A DNA stretch of 48,296 bases from Rhizobiales bacterium 32-66-11 (GTDB taxonomy: Bacteria > Pseudomonadota > Alphaproteobacteria > Rhizobiales > Xanthobacteraceae), in assembly GCA_002304505.1 (NCBI GenBank), contig NCEH01000007.1, forward strand, positions 1 to 48,296, written 5' to 3'. A program made the translations under genes and the position numbers. Positions 1-8,705 of the stretch are shown in pieces; the stretch's first letter is position 1, and each line of letters starts with the position of its first letter. The notes beneath the pieces were generated by a model. The model searched no databases and was not told the origin of the DNA. It worked only from the letters and a program-made list of their open reading frames with translations.

Positions 1-2733
1 TTCCTGGTGCGCCTCGTGGCGCGGGACGGCCGTCTGGTGCCGGAACGGATGCTGCGCGCCTCCGATCTCGACGGCGGCCTCGGCGAGGACCGGAATCCTG
101 ATTGGAAGACCGTGGCGATTGACGAGATTTCCGGTGCACTGGTCGCGCCGCACGGCTCGGTTGGCTTTCGCTGGGATGAGAGTGCCAAATGGAACCTGGA
201 AGAGAGGGACGGCAGCGGCGCTGACACGCGCCTCAAGCTGAGCCTGGCCGATGCGGGGGCCGACATCGCGGCGGTGGACTTCCCCTATTTCGGCGGCCGC
301 GCCACCGAGCATTTCGTCGCCACCCAACACGGCGAGATCCTGACCCGAAACGTGCCGGTGCGGACCATTCCCGCGGCGGATGGCTCCAGCATCACGGTCG
401 CCACGGTGTTCGACCTGATGATGGCCAATTACGGCCTCGACCGCGGCTTCGGCGGCGACCACGTGGCCCGAAGCTACGACGACGATGTGCCGTTCACGCC
501 TGCCTGGGCGGAGCGCATCACCGGCGTGAAGCGCGACGCCATCATCACGGTGGCGCGCGAGTTTGCCACCAATGCGGAGAAGACCAAGGGCCGCTCCATG
601 GTGATCCTCGGTGCCGGGATCAACCATTGGTACCACATGGACATGGCCTATCGGGGGATCATCAATCTCCTGGTGTTCTGCGGCGCCATTGGCCAGTCGG
701 GCGGCGGATGGTCCCATTATGTGGGCCAGGAAAAGCTGCGTCCGCAGACCGGGTGGCAGCCGCTGGCCTTCGCGCTGGACTGGAGCAAGCCGCCGCGGCA
801 TATGAATTCCACCTCGTTCTTCTATGCCCACACCGACCAGTGGCGCTACGAAACCCTGACGGCGGCGGAGATCCTCTCGCCCACCGCGCCCGAGGGCGAT
901 TGGGGCCAGAGCTTCATCGACTACAACGTGCGGGCCGAGCGCATGGGCTGGCTCCCCTCCGCCCCCCAGCTCAAGCAGAACCCGCTGGAGATCGCCGCCA
1001 AGGCCAGGGCCGCCGGGCTCGAGCCCAAGGATTACGTGGTCCAGGGCCTGAAGTCGGGCGCGCTGGAATTGTCCTGCCGCGATCCCGACGATCCGGCCAA
1101 CTGGCCGCGCAACATGTTCGTGTGGCGCTCCAACCTCCTGGGATCTTCAGGCAAGGGGCACGAATACTTCCTCAAGCATCTGCTCGGCACCACGCACGGC
1201 GTCATGGGCAAGGATCTCGGCCCGGAAGGGGCGGTCCGCAACCAGGAGGTGGCCTGGCACGAGACCGCGCCGCAGGGCAAGCTGGACCTGCTGGTGACGC
1301 TGGATTTCCGCATGTCCACCACCTGCGTCTATTCCGACATCGTTCTGCCTACCGCCACTTGGTACGAGAAAAACGACCTCAACACCTCCGACATGCACCC
1401 CTTCATCCATCCGCTCTCGGCGGCGGTGGACCCGGCCTGGGAGGCGCGCAGCGACTGGGACATCTACAAGGGCCTGGCCAAGGTCTTCTCGCAGGTGTCG
1501 CAGGAGGTCCTTGGCGTGGAGGAGGACGTGGTCCTCACCCCGATCCTGCACGACACGCCGGGCGAGATGGCGCAGGCCATCGACGTGAAGGACTGGGTGC
1601 GCGGCGAAGTGGAGCCGATCCCCGGCAAGACCATGCCGGCGATCAGCGTCGTCACTCGCGACTATCCCAACCTCTATGCGCGCTTCACCGCCCTCGGCCC
1701 TCTGCTCGCCAAGGCCGGCAATGGCGGCAAGGGTATCAGTTGGAATACGGAGCATGAGGTCACGGCCCTCGGCGCTCTGAACGGGGTACGCGGCGAAGGC
1801 GCCGCCCACGGCTTGCCGAAGATCGAGACCGACATCGACGCAGCCGAAGTCATCCTGATGCTGGCGCCGGAGACCAATGGCGAGGTGGCGGTGAAAGCCT
1901 GGGAGGCGCTCTCCAAGGCCACGGGCCGCGAACATGCCCATCTTGCCCTGGCCAAGGAGGACGAGAAGATCCGCTTCCGCGATATTCAGGCCCAGCCGCG
2001 CAAGATCATCTCATCGCCCACCTGGTCCGGCATCGAGAGCGAGAAGGTCTGCTACAATGCCGGCTACACCAATGTCCACGAGCTGATCCCCTGGCGCACG
2101 CTCACCGGGCGCCAGCAGCTCTATCAGGACCATCTGTGGATGCGGGCCTTCGGCGAAGGCCTCGTGACCTGGAAGCCGCCGGTGGATCTGAAGACCATTG
2201 TCGGGGTCAAGGATCTGCGGCCAAACGGCAATAAGGAACTCGTCCTCAACTTCCTGACCCCGCACCAGAAATGGGGCATCCACTCCACCTATTCCGACAA
2301 TTTGCTGATGCTGACGCTCAATCGCGGCGGCCCGGTGGTGTGGATTTCGGAGACCGACGCCAAGGCCGGCGGCATCGTCGATAACGACTGGGTGGAGGTC
2401 TTCAACATCAATGGGGCGCTGACCGCCCGCGCGGTGGTGTCCCAGCGCATCAAGGCGGGCATGATGATGATGTATCACGCCCAGGAAAAGATCGTGAATA
2501 CGCCGGGTTCCGAGCTCACCGGCAACCGCGGCGGCATCCATAATTCGGTGACCCGCACGGTGCTCAAGCCCACCCACATGATCGGCGGCTACGCCCAGCA
2601 AGCCTATGGTTTCAACTATTACGGCACCGTGGGCGCCAACCGCGATGAATTCATCGTCGTCCGCAAGATGGCCGAAGTGGACTGGCTCGAAGGCCCGCTG
2701 ACCACCCACCTGCCGATGGAGGCTGCACAATGA
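1..2733 (+). CDS. narG: Respiratory nitrate reductase alpha subunit NarG (5' truncated by window edge)
   Basis: Catalytic Mo-bisMGD subunit of the membrane-bound nitrate reductase, which reduces nitrate to nitrite on the cytoplasmic side. The frame is open from base 1 and the text matches the family from about one quarter into NarG (RMLRASDL, NPDWKTVA, GSIGFRW-like GSVGFRW, FPYFGGR). About 910 residues of the usual ~1,240 are present. The N-terminal [4Fe-4S] segment and the Asp ligand to Mo lie outside the window. Conserved blocks further in include the DFRMSTTCVYSDIVLPTATWYEKNDLN region (around 1303-1381) and the C-terminal HMIGGYAQ. The stop overlaps the narH start in an ATGA. The operon promoter is not visible. 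Identity is certain from the text and the gene order narG-narH-narJ-narI. Confidence 0.97.
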   Translation, partial: FLVRLVARDGRLVPERMLRASDLDGGLGEDRNPDWKTVAIDEISGALVAPHGSVGFRWDESAKWNLEERDGSGADTRLKLSLADAGADIAAVDFPYFGGRATEHFVATQHGEILTRNVPVRTIPAADGSSITVATVFDLMMANYGLDRGFGGDHVARSYDDDVPFTPAWAERITGVKRDAIITVAREFATNAEKTKGRSMVILGAGINHWYHMDMAYRGIINLLVFCGAIGQSGGGWSHYVGQEKLRPQTGWQPLAFALDWSKPPRHMNSTSFFYAHTDQWRYETLTAAEILSPTAPEGDWGQSFIDYNVRAERMGWLPSAPQLKQNPLEIAAKARAAGLEPKDYVVQGLKSGALELSCRDPDDPANWPRNMFVWRSNLLGSSGKGHEYFLKHLLGTTHGVMGKDLGPEGAVRNQEVAWHETAPQGKLDLLVTLDFRMSTTCVYSDIVLPTATWYEKNDLNTSDMHPFIHPLSAAVDPAWEARSDWDIYKGLAKVFSQVSQEVLGVEEDVVLTPILHDTPGEMAQAIDVKDWVRGEVEPIPGKTMPAISVVTRDYPNLYARFTALGPLLAKAGNGGKGISWNTEHEVTALGALNGVRGEGAAHGLPKIETDIDAAEVILMLAPETNGEVAVKAWEALSKATGREHAHLALAKEDEKIRFRDIQAQPRKIISSPTWSGIESEKVCYNAGYTNVHELIPWRTLTGRQQLYQDHLWMRAFGEGLVTWKPPVDLKTIVGVKDLRPNGNKELVLNFLTPHQKWGIHSTYSDNLLMLTLNRGGPVVWISETDAKAGGIVDNDWVEVFNINGALTARAVVSQRIKAGMMMMYHAQEKIVNTPGSELTGNRGGIHNSVTRTVLKPTHMIGGYAQQAYGFNYYGTVGANRDEFIVVRKMAEVDWLEGPLTTHLPMEAAQ

Positions 2734-4256
2734 AAATCCGCGCACAGATCGCCATGGTGCTTAACCTCGACAAGTGCATCGGCTGCCATACTTGCTCCGT
2801 GACCTGCAAGAACGTCTGGACCAACCGCGAAGGCGTGGAATACGCCTGGTTCAACAATGTGGAAACCAAGCCCGGCGTCGGGTATCCCCGCGAGTGGGAG
2901 AACCAGAAAAAGTGGAACGGCGGCTGGCAACGCAAGAAGAACGGCCGCATCGAGCCCAAGATGGGTGCGAAGTGGCGCGTTCTGGCCAACATCTTCGCCA
3001 ACCCCGATCTTCCGGAGATCGACGACTATTACGAGCCATTCACCTTCGACTATGAACATTTGCACACCGCGAAGGAATCCAAGGCGTTCCCCACCGCACG
3101 ACCCCGCTCGGCCATCTCGGGACAGCGCATGGAGAAGATCGAATGGGGCCCGAACTGGGAGGAAATTCTTGGCGGTGAATTCGAGAAGCGCGCCAAGGAC
3201 GTGAATTTCGAGGGGATCCAGAAAGAAATCTACGGCCAGTTCGAAAACACCTTCATGATGTATCTGCCGCGCCTGTGCGAGCATTGTCTGAACCCGACCT
3301 GCGCTGCGGTGTGCCCCTCCGGCGCCATCTACAAGCGCGAGGAGGACGGCATCGTCCTCATCGACCAGGACAAGTGCCGCGGCTGGCGTATGTGCGTCTC
3401 CGGCTGTCCCTACAAGAAGGTTTATTACAACTGGTCTTCTGGAAAGTCGGAGAAGTGCATTTTCTGCTATCCGCGCATCGAGGCGGGCCAGCCGACCGTC
3501 TGCTCGGAAACCTGCGTGGGGCGCATCCGCTATCTGGGCGTGGTGCTCTACGATGCCGACGGCATTGAAGCCGCCGCCAGCGTGCCAGACGAGAAGGACC
3601 TCTACGAGGCGCAGCTCAAGCTGTTCCTCGATCCCAAGGATCCGGCGGTGATCGCCCAGGCGCGGGCGGACGGCGTGCCGGAAGCCTGGCTGGATGCGGC
3701 CCAGCGTTCGCCGGTCTGGAAGATGGCGATGGAGTGGAAGATCGCCTTTCCGCTGCACCCGGAGTACCGCACGCTGCCGATGGTTTGGTACGTGCCGCCG
3801 CTCTCGCCCATCCAGTCGGCGGCGGCCGCGGGCAAGATGGGCGTCAACGGCGATATGCCGGACGTGCGCGCGCTGCGCATCCCGCTGCAATATCTCGCCA
3901 ACCTGCTCACCGCCGGGGACGAGGAGCCCGTCGCCCTGGCGCTGGAGCGCATGCTGGCCATGCGCGGCTACATGCGGGCCAAGACGGTGGATGGCCGCCT
4001 CGACGAGCGGATCGCCGCCGAGGTCGGGCTCACCGGCGCGGCCATCGAGGAGATGTACCAGGTGATGGCGATCGCCAACTACGAGGATCGCTTCGTCATC
4101 CCCACCGCTCACCGCGAATGGAGCGAAGACGCCCAGGATCTGCGCGGTTCCTGCGGCTTCTCCTTCGGCAACGGCTGCTCCGGCGGCACGTCGGAGACAA
4201 ATCTGTTTGGCACCAGGCAGGCCAAGCAGCCCACGAACCCGATGGAGATCGTGTGA
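2730..4256 (+). CDS. narH: Respiratory nitrate reductase beta subunit NarH
   Basis: Electron-transfer subunit carrying three [4Fe-4S] and one [3Fe-4S] cluster between NarI hemes and NarG. Cysteine groups are visible at residues 16/19/22/26 (CIGCHTC), 183/186/191/195 (CEHC...NPTC...C) and 216/222/226, where Trp219 replaces a cysteine in CRGWRMC, the NarH signature of the [3Fe-4S] site. A fourth group follows in EKCIFC and the SETCVG stretch. The length of 508 residues is normal for the family. The start overlaps the narG stop by four bases (ATGA), implying translational coupling. Nothing is missing. Confidence 0.98.
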   Translation: MKIRAQIAMVLNLDKCIGCHTCSVTCKNVWTNREGVEYAWFNNVETKPGVGYPREWENQKKWNGGWQRKKNGRIEPKMGAKWRVLANIFANPDLPEIDDYYEPFTFDYEHLHTAKESKAFPTARPRSAISGQRMEKIEWGPNWEEILGGEFEKRAKDVNFEGIQKEIYGQFENTFMMYLPRLCEHCLNPTCAAVCPSGAIYKREEDGIVLIDQDKCRGWRMCVSGCPYKKVYYNWSSGKSEKCIFCYPRIEAGQPTVCSETCVGRIRYLGVVLYDADGIEAAASVPDEKDLYEAQLKLFLDPKDPAVIAQARADGVPEAWLDAAQRSPVWKMAMEWKIAFPLHPEYRTLPMVWYVPPLSPIQSAAAAGKMGVNGDMPDVRALRIPLQYLANLLTAGDEEPVALALERMLAMRGYMRAKTVDGRLDERIAAEVGLTGAAIEEMYQVMAIANYEDRFVIPTAHREWSEDAQDLRGSCGFSFGNGCSGGTSETNLFGTRQAKQPTNPMEIV

Positions 4257-4963
4257 TGACCGCCGCCCTTGAGTCCATCACCTTCAAGGCCCTGTCGGCG
4301 TTGCTGGTCTATCCCGGCGCGCCGCTGGTGGACGCCGTCTGCGAGATCGACGCGGCGCTCGCCGCCGAGGGCCTCCTCGATGCGCGGCACCATGCGGCCC
4401 TGAACCCGCTGCTGAACGACCTGCGCACGCTCGACCTTTACGAGTTACAGGCGCGGTATGTGGACCTGTTCGACCGGACCCGAAAATTGTCGCTGCACCT
4501 GTTCGAGCACGTGCATGGCGAGAGCCGCGACCGGGGCCAGGCCATGGTGGACCTGGCCGGGCTCTACGATGTCGGTGGCCTGATGCTGGCGGCCAACGAA
4601 CTGCCCGACTACCTGCCGTTGTTCCTGGAATATGTGGCCACCCGGCCCCGCGCGGAGGCGCGCGGGCTGCTCGCGGATACCGATCACATCCTCGCCACTC
4701 TTGAGGAACGGCTTACCAAGCGCGGAACGCCCTACGCGGCGGTGTTTGCGGCCATTCGTGCCGCGGCCGGAGCCGCGCCCATGGTCCTGGATCCGACCAC
4801 GCCCTGCGTGCCGGAGATCGACGATCTCGCTGCGCTGGATGCCGCCTGGGAGGAATCCGCCGTGGTGTTCGGCCCCGGCGAAGCCCTCGACGGCTGTTCC
4901 GTCGATCGCCTGCGCACGCAGATCCGCGCCGGCGCGCGGGACGCGCGCACTGTCACCGCCTGA
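4256..4963 (+). CDS. narJ: Nitrate reductase assembly chaperone NarJ
   Basis: Cytoplasmic chaperone (235 residues) that binds apo-NarG and helps insert the Mo cofactor and FeS clusters before docking to NarI. It shows the conserved NarJ/TorD-family segment FDRTRKLSLHLFEHVHGESRD (around residues 77-97) followed by GQAMVDL, and a C-terminal acidic tail region typical of NarJ. The start is taken at the ATG that overlaps the narH stop (TGATG); longer readings in the same frame run into narH and are not credible. It sits third in narGHJI with 12 bases to narI. Confidence 0.95.
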   Translation: MTAALESITFKALSALLVYPGAPLVDAVCEIDAALAAEGLLDARHHAALNPLLNDLRTLDLYELQARYVDLFDRTRKLSLHLFEHVHGESRDRGQAMVDLAGLYDVGGLMLAANELPDYLPLFLEYVATRPRAEARGLLADTDHILATLEERLTKRGTPYAAVFAAIRAAAGAAPMVLDPTTPCVPEIDDLAALDAAWEESAVVFGPGEALDGCSVDRLRTQIRAGARDARTVTA

Positions 4964-4975
4964 GGGAGACGCACC

Positions 4976-5761
4976 ATGTCCACAGCCATCAATTCCGCAC
5001 TCTTCGGCTGGTACCCTTACCTGTGCCTCACCGTGTTCCTGCTGGGCAGCCTGATCCGCTTCGACCGCGAGCAGTACACCTGGAAGACCGGCTCCTCCCA
5101 GCTTCTGCGACGCAAGCAATTGCGCCTCGGCTCGAACCTGTTCCATGTGGGCATCCTGTTGATTTTTGCCGGTCACGCGGTGGGGCTGCTGACGCCGATC
5201 TGGGTGTTCGACATGCTGGGCGTCAGCCATTCCTTCAAGCAGGGGCTGGCCATAACCGTGGGCGGTATCGCCGGCCTCGCCTGTTTTGTCGGCATCGCCC
5301 TGCTCGCCCATCGCCGGTTGTTCGACCCGCGCATCCGCGCGACGTCGAGCTTCGGCGACACCGCGATCCTTCTGCTGCTGTGGGCGCAGCTCACCTTGGG
5401 GCTCTCCACCATCTTCGTCTCGCTGGGCCACATGGACGGCCACGAGATGGTGAAATTCATGAACTGGTCCCAAGGCATCCTGACATTGCAGCCGTCGGCG
5501 GCGGCCTATGTGTCCGACGTGAACCCCATCTTCAAGGCCCACTTGCTGCTCGGGATGACCATCTTCCTGGTCTTCCCCTTCACCCGGCTGGTCCACGTCT
5601 GGAGCGCGCCGATCTGGTATCTCGGCCGTCCCGGCTACCAGGTGGTGCGCACGCGTTTCACCCATTGGCGGGGACGCGAGACCGCGCAAGCCCATCATCC
5701 TGCCGCAACCATCGCCGTGCGCCCGGTGCCGATCTATCGGGCCCGGCGGCGGGGGGAATGA
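4976..5761 (+). CDS. narI: Respiratory nitrate reductase gamma subunit NarI, cytochrome b
   Basis: Membrane diheme cytochrome b that takes electrons from ubiquinol and anchors NarGH. It is 261 residues with five predicted hydrophobic segments. The heme ligands expected from E. coli NarI (His56, His66, His187, His205) have counterparts here: His57 and His67 (NLFHVGILLIFAGH) and two histidines near the C-terminus (FKAHLLLG and RLVHVW). The ATG is preceded by a GAGGGAG ribosome site. The stop overlaps the next gene's ATG. The C-terminal tail after the last helix is basic and cytoplasmic. Confidence 0.96.
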   Translation: MSTAINSALFGWYPYLCLTVFLLGSLIRFDREQYTWKTGSSQLLRRKQLRLGSNLFHVGILLIFAGHAVGLLTPIWVFDMLGVSHSFKQGLAITVGGIAGLACFVGIALLAHRRLFDPRIRATSSFGDTAILLLLWAQLTLGLSTIFVSLGHMDGHEMVKFMNWSQGILTLQPSAAAYVSDVNPIFKAHLLLGMTIFLVFPFTRLVHVWSAPIWYLGRPGYQVVRTRFTHWRGRETAQAHHPAATIAVRPVPIYRARRRGE

Positions 5762-6672
5762 GAGCCATGGTCACGCTGATTGTCGATCACGGCGCCAACC
5801 GCGCCGCCTCCGAGCCCGAACTTCCCCACACCCATGCCCCCGCACAGCGGGAGACGGCGCCATCCAGGGAGCCCGTGTCCATGCCCGCCGTCAGCGTCAA
5901 CGGTGTGCCCGTCTCCCGCAAGGCGATCGCCGCCGAGGTGCAGAACACCCCGGCGCGCACGCCGGCCGAGGGGTGGACCGCCGCCACCCGCGCCCTCGTC
6001 ATCCGCGAGCTTCTGCTCCAGGAGGCCCGGCGGCTGGACATCGAGGCCGAGCCGAAGCTGGACACCGCCGGCCGGCGCGAGACCGAGGAAGAGGCGCTGA
6101 TGCGGGCGCTGCTGGAGCGGGAAGTGCGCACGCCGGTTGCCGACGCGGCGGCGCTGCAGCGCTTCTATGGCCAGAACCTTCGGCGCTTTGTCTCGCCGCC
6201 GCTGTGGGAGGTGGACCACATCCTGTGCGCCGCCCGCCGCGATAATCCGCTGGCCTTTGCCGCCGCGCGGGAGAAGGCGGCGCTGCTGGCGTCCGAGCTT
6301 GCCGCCGCGCCCGAGCGATTTGGCGCCCTGGCACGGGCGCATTCCGATTGCCCGTCTGCGGCGGTCGGCGGGAGCCTCGGCCAGATCGGTCCGGGCGACA
6401 CCACGCCCGAGTTCCAGGTGGCGCTCGCCGCTCTGTCGGCCGGCCAGATGTCCGGCCCGGTAGACACCCGCTACGGGGTCCACCTCATTCGCATGAACAG
6501 GTGCATCGCGGGGCGCCAACTGCCCTTCGAGGCCGTGCGGGAGCGGATCGCGGCCTATCTGGAAGACCATGTGACCCATGCGGCCCATGCCCAGTACGTT
6601 TCGCTGCTGGTGGGCCGAGCCGACATCAAGGGCATCGTGCTCGGCGGCGCCGACACGCCCCTCGTGCAATAG
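5758..6672 (+). CDS. PpiC/parvulin-type peptidyl-prolyl isomerase of the nar operon (NifM-like)
   Basis: A 304-residue protein with an N-terminal SurA/NifM-like helical region (MPAVSVNGVPVSRKAI onward, ending in an LLLQEARRL helix) and a C-terminal rotamase domain. The rotamase shows the family landmarks VDHILCA, FGALARAHSDCPSAAVGGSLGQIGPGDTTPEFQVAL and SGPVDTRYGVHLIRM (residues about 160-265). No signal peptide is visible, so it is probably cytoplasmic. Parvulin genes directly after narI are known in several proteobacterial nar operons, and a folding role for the reductase is the natural inference. The start is the ATG overlapping the narI stop; an ATG nine bases further in is an alternative. 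Confidence 0.88.
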   Translation: MRAMVTLIVDHGANRAASEPELPHTHAPAQRETAPSREPVSMPAVSVNGVPVSRKAIAAEVQNTPARTPAEGWTAATRALVIRELLLQEARRLDIEAEPKLDTAGRRETEEEALMRALLEREVRTPVADAAALQRFYGQNLRRFVSPPLWEVDHILCAARRDNPLAFAAAREKAALLASELAAAPERFGALARAHSDCPSAAVGGSLGQIGPGDTTPEFQVALAALSAGQMSGPVDTRYGVHLIRMNRCIAGRQLPFEAVRERIAAYLEDHVTHAAHAQYVSLLVGRADIKGIVLGGADTPLVQ

Positions 6673-6681
6673 GGGAATGCC

Positions 6682-6963
6682 ATGCTCGGCGTGCTCATCG
6701 CCGCGCTCGACGACCCTGCGGTCTCGGCGCGCGTTCTCTCCGCCCTTGATGGCCCGGACCTCTCGGCCCGGCTCGCGGCAGCCTCCCAAGCCGAGGGCCG
6801 TGCGCCCTGGGAGGTGATGGCCGCCTTGGTGCGGCATTTCCTGGATGCGGCGAGCGACGAGCAGTTCGTTCAGCTCATCGGCATCATGAACCGAGCCGAG
6901 GATCCCGGCCTCGCCGCCGTCCGCGCCATCCTGTCCGCAGCTTTGCCGGAGGGCACCGTATGA
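6682..6963 (+). CDS. Small uncharacterised helical protein of the nar operon
   Basis: A 93-residue product with no motif I recognise. It looks all-helical and acidic, with short repeated hydrophobic helices ([27 protein letters not shown]) and no cysteines or membrane segment. The ATG has an AGGGGA site a few bases upstream. The stop overlaps the moaA start in an ATGA, so it is embedded in the nar-moa operon. Its placement between the PpiC gene and moaA suggests a role in enzyme maturation, but that is only inference from position. Confidence 0.72.
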   Translation: MLGVLIAALDDPAVSARVLSALDGPDLSARLAAASQAEGRAPWEVMAALVRHFLDAASDEQFVQLIGIMNRAEDPGLAAVRAILSAALPEGTV

Positions 6964-7961
6964 CCCGCTGCGGCCTTACGGACACCTTCGGGCGACGGAT
7001 CAGCTATCTTCGACTCTCGGTCACCGATCGCTGCGACCTGCGCTGCATCTATTGCATGTCGGAAGACATGACCTTTCTGCCGCGCAACGAATTGCTGACC
7101 CTTGAGGAACTGGATCGCCTCGCCGCCGCCTTCATCGCCCGCGGCGTCTCGAAGATCCGCCTCACCGGCGGCGAACCGCTGGTGCGCAAGGGCGTGCTCG
7201 ATCTGGTCGCCAACCTCTCGCGCCATCTGACGGCCGGACGGCTGAAGGAATTGACGCTCACCACCAACGCCAGCCTCCTGGCGCGCCATGCGGATGCGCT
7301 GGCCCGCGCCGGCGTGCGGCGGATCAACGTCTCGCTGGATACGCTGGATGCCGCCCGCTTCCGCGCCATCACCCGCCGCGGCACCCTGGGCGTGGTGATG
7401 GAGGGGCTGCTGGCGGCGCAGGCGGCCGGGCTCAAGGTGAAGCTGAATGCCGTCGCGCTGAAGGGCAGCACGGAAGCCGAGATCCACGATCTCATCGCTT
7501 TTGCCCACGGGCGCGGCATGGACCTGACCCTGATCGAGACCATGCCGCTCGGAGATGTGGGCGCGGACCGGACCGAACAATATCTGCCGCTCAGCGACCT
7601 GCGGCGCATCATCGAACAGCGCTGGACGCTGACTGATACCTGCGAGCGCACCGGCGGGCCGGCGCGCTACGCGCGGGTCGGCGAGACCGGGGGACGCATC
7701 GGATTCATCACGCCGCTGACGCATAGCTTCTGCGAGACCTGCAACCGGGTGCGGGTCAGCGCCAAGGGCGTGCTCTATACCTGCCTGGGACAGGAGGCGC
7801 AGGTGGATCTGCGTGCGCCGCTGCGGGCCTCGGAAGGCGACGACGCCCTCCACGCCGCCCTCGATGCCGGCATCCGGGGCAAGCCGCGCGGCCACGATTT
7901 CGAAATCGCCCGCAATGGCGCGCCGGCAACGGCGCGGCATATGTCGGCGCTGGGGGGCTGA
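6960..7961 (+). CDS. moaA: GTP 3',8-cyclase MoaA
   Basis: Radical SAM enzyme for the first step of molybdopterin synthesis (GTP to 3',8-cyclo-H2GTP, with MoaC). The N-terminal cluster motif is Cys25/Cys29/Cys32 in [11 protein letters not shown]. The C-terminal second [4Fe-4S] site is seen in [14 protein letters not shown]...YTC (about residues 257-274). The radical SAM landmarks [12 protein letters not shown] and NVSLDTLD are present. At 333 residues it is full length, though the C-terminus lacks the double-glycine tail of some homologues and ends SALGG. It is translationally coupled to the preceding small gene. Its presence ties cofactor supply to nitrate reductase expression. Confidence 0.96.
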   Translation: MTRCGLTDTFGRRISYLRLSVTDRCDLRCIYCMSEDMTFLPRNELLTLEELDRLAAAFIARGVSKIRLTGGEPLVRKGVLDLVANLSRHLTAGRLKELTLTTNASLLARHADALARAGVRRINVSLDTLDAARFRAITRRGTLGVVMEGLLAAQAAGLKVKLNAVALKGSTEAEIHDLIAFAHGRGMDLTLIETMPLGDVGADRTEQYLPLSDLRRIIEQRWTLTDTCERTGGPARYARVGETGGRIGFITPLTHSFCETCNRVRVSAKGVLYTCLGQEAQVDLRAPLRASEGDDALHAALDAGIRGKPRGHDFEIARNGAPATARHMSALGG

Positions 7962-7964
7962 GCC

Positions 7965-8486
7965 ATGGTGCGCATCGGCATCCTCACCATCTCCGACCGG
8001 GCCAGCCGGGGCGACTATGCCGACCGCGCCGGTCCGGCCGTGGAGGAATGGCTCGCCCACGCTATCGCCTCGCCGTGGGACCCGGTGCGCCGGGTGATCC
8101 CCGACGGGGTCGAAAGCGTGCGCGCGGCCCTGGTGCATATGGCGGATGAGGAGCGGCTCGACCTCGTCCTCACTTCCGGCGGTACCGGCCCCGCGCCGCG
8201 CGACCTCACGCCCGAGGCGATGCGGGCGGTGATCGAGAAAGAGCTTCCGGGCTTCGGCGAGGTCATGCGCCTGGCGAGCCTGAAGGAGGTGCCTACCGCC
8301 ATCCTGTCGCGCCAGACCGCCGGTGTGCGGGGCACGACGCTCATCATCAACCTGCCGGGCAAGCCCGCCGCCATCGCCACCTGTCTGAGCGCGGTGTTTC
8401 CCGCTGTGCCCTATGCCCTTGATTTGATCGGCGCCGGGCGGATTGAGACCGACCCGGCTGTCGTCCGAGTATTCCGGCCGAGTTGA
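7965..8486 (+). CDS. mog: Molybdopterin adenylyltransferase Mog, copy 1
   Basis: A 173-residue MogA/MoaB-type protein that adenylates molybdopterin before Mo insertion. It shows the MoCF-binding motif TSGGTGPAPRDLTPEAM (about residues 65-81), the GFGEVMR segment and the late LPGKPAA loop. It begins three bases after the moaA stop and closes the nar operon. A close second copy lies at 36746-37282; the two agree through most of their length, for example in SRQTAG and DLIGAGRI. Immediately after its stop the sequence becomes a nap operon relic. Confidence 0.94.
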   Translation: MVRIGILTISDRASRGDYADRAGPAVEEWLAHAIASPWDPVRRVIPDGVESVRAALVHMADEERLDLVLTSGGTGPAPRDLTPEAMRAVIEKELPGFGEVMRLASLKEVPTAILSRQTAGVRGTTLIINLPGKPAAIATCLSAVFPAVPYALDLIGAGRIETDPAVVRVFRPS

Positions 8487-8523
8487 GAGGAGCCGCTCGG
8501 ACGGCGACGTCATTACGGCGCCT

Positions 8524-8697
8524 TCGGGCGCGCCGATGATCAGCGTGACCCATTTCCAGGACCGCGACGGGCAGGTGCTCGCGGACGTCACACCGCGCCG
8601 CTATTTCTGCACCGAGTGCCATGTCCAGCAGACCGATGCACGGCCGCTGGTACCGAATACTTTCGTCGACGCCGACGATGTCGGCCGCAAGCGATAG
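8524..8697 (+). pseudogene. napB: napB 3' relic (nitrate reductase cytochrome c-type subunit)
   Basis: Only the last ~57 codons of NapB remain: [16 protein letters not shown], then [14 protein letters not shown] and [10 protein letters not shown], the second heme motif (CTECH) and C-terminal signature of the periplasmic diheme subunit. The signal peptide, the first heme motif and most of the gene are absent. Homology begins within about 40 bases of the mog stop, so the left break coincides with the nar-moa-mog block. napD and napA are not in the window. The start given is where similarity becomes recognisable, not a translation start. Confidence 0.85.
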
Positions 8698-8705
8698 GCC
8701 GGGTG

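Noticed and set aside
2619..4112. 497-codon open frame opposite narH
   Set aside because: Shadow of narH, whose cysteine motifs leave no doubt.
6870..8591. 573-codon open frame on the minus strand opposite moaA and mog
   Set aside because: Antisense shadow of well-recognised genes in GC-rich DNA; no family features and no ribosome site.
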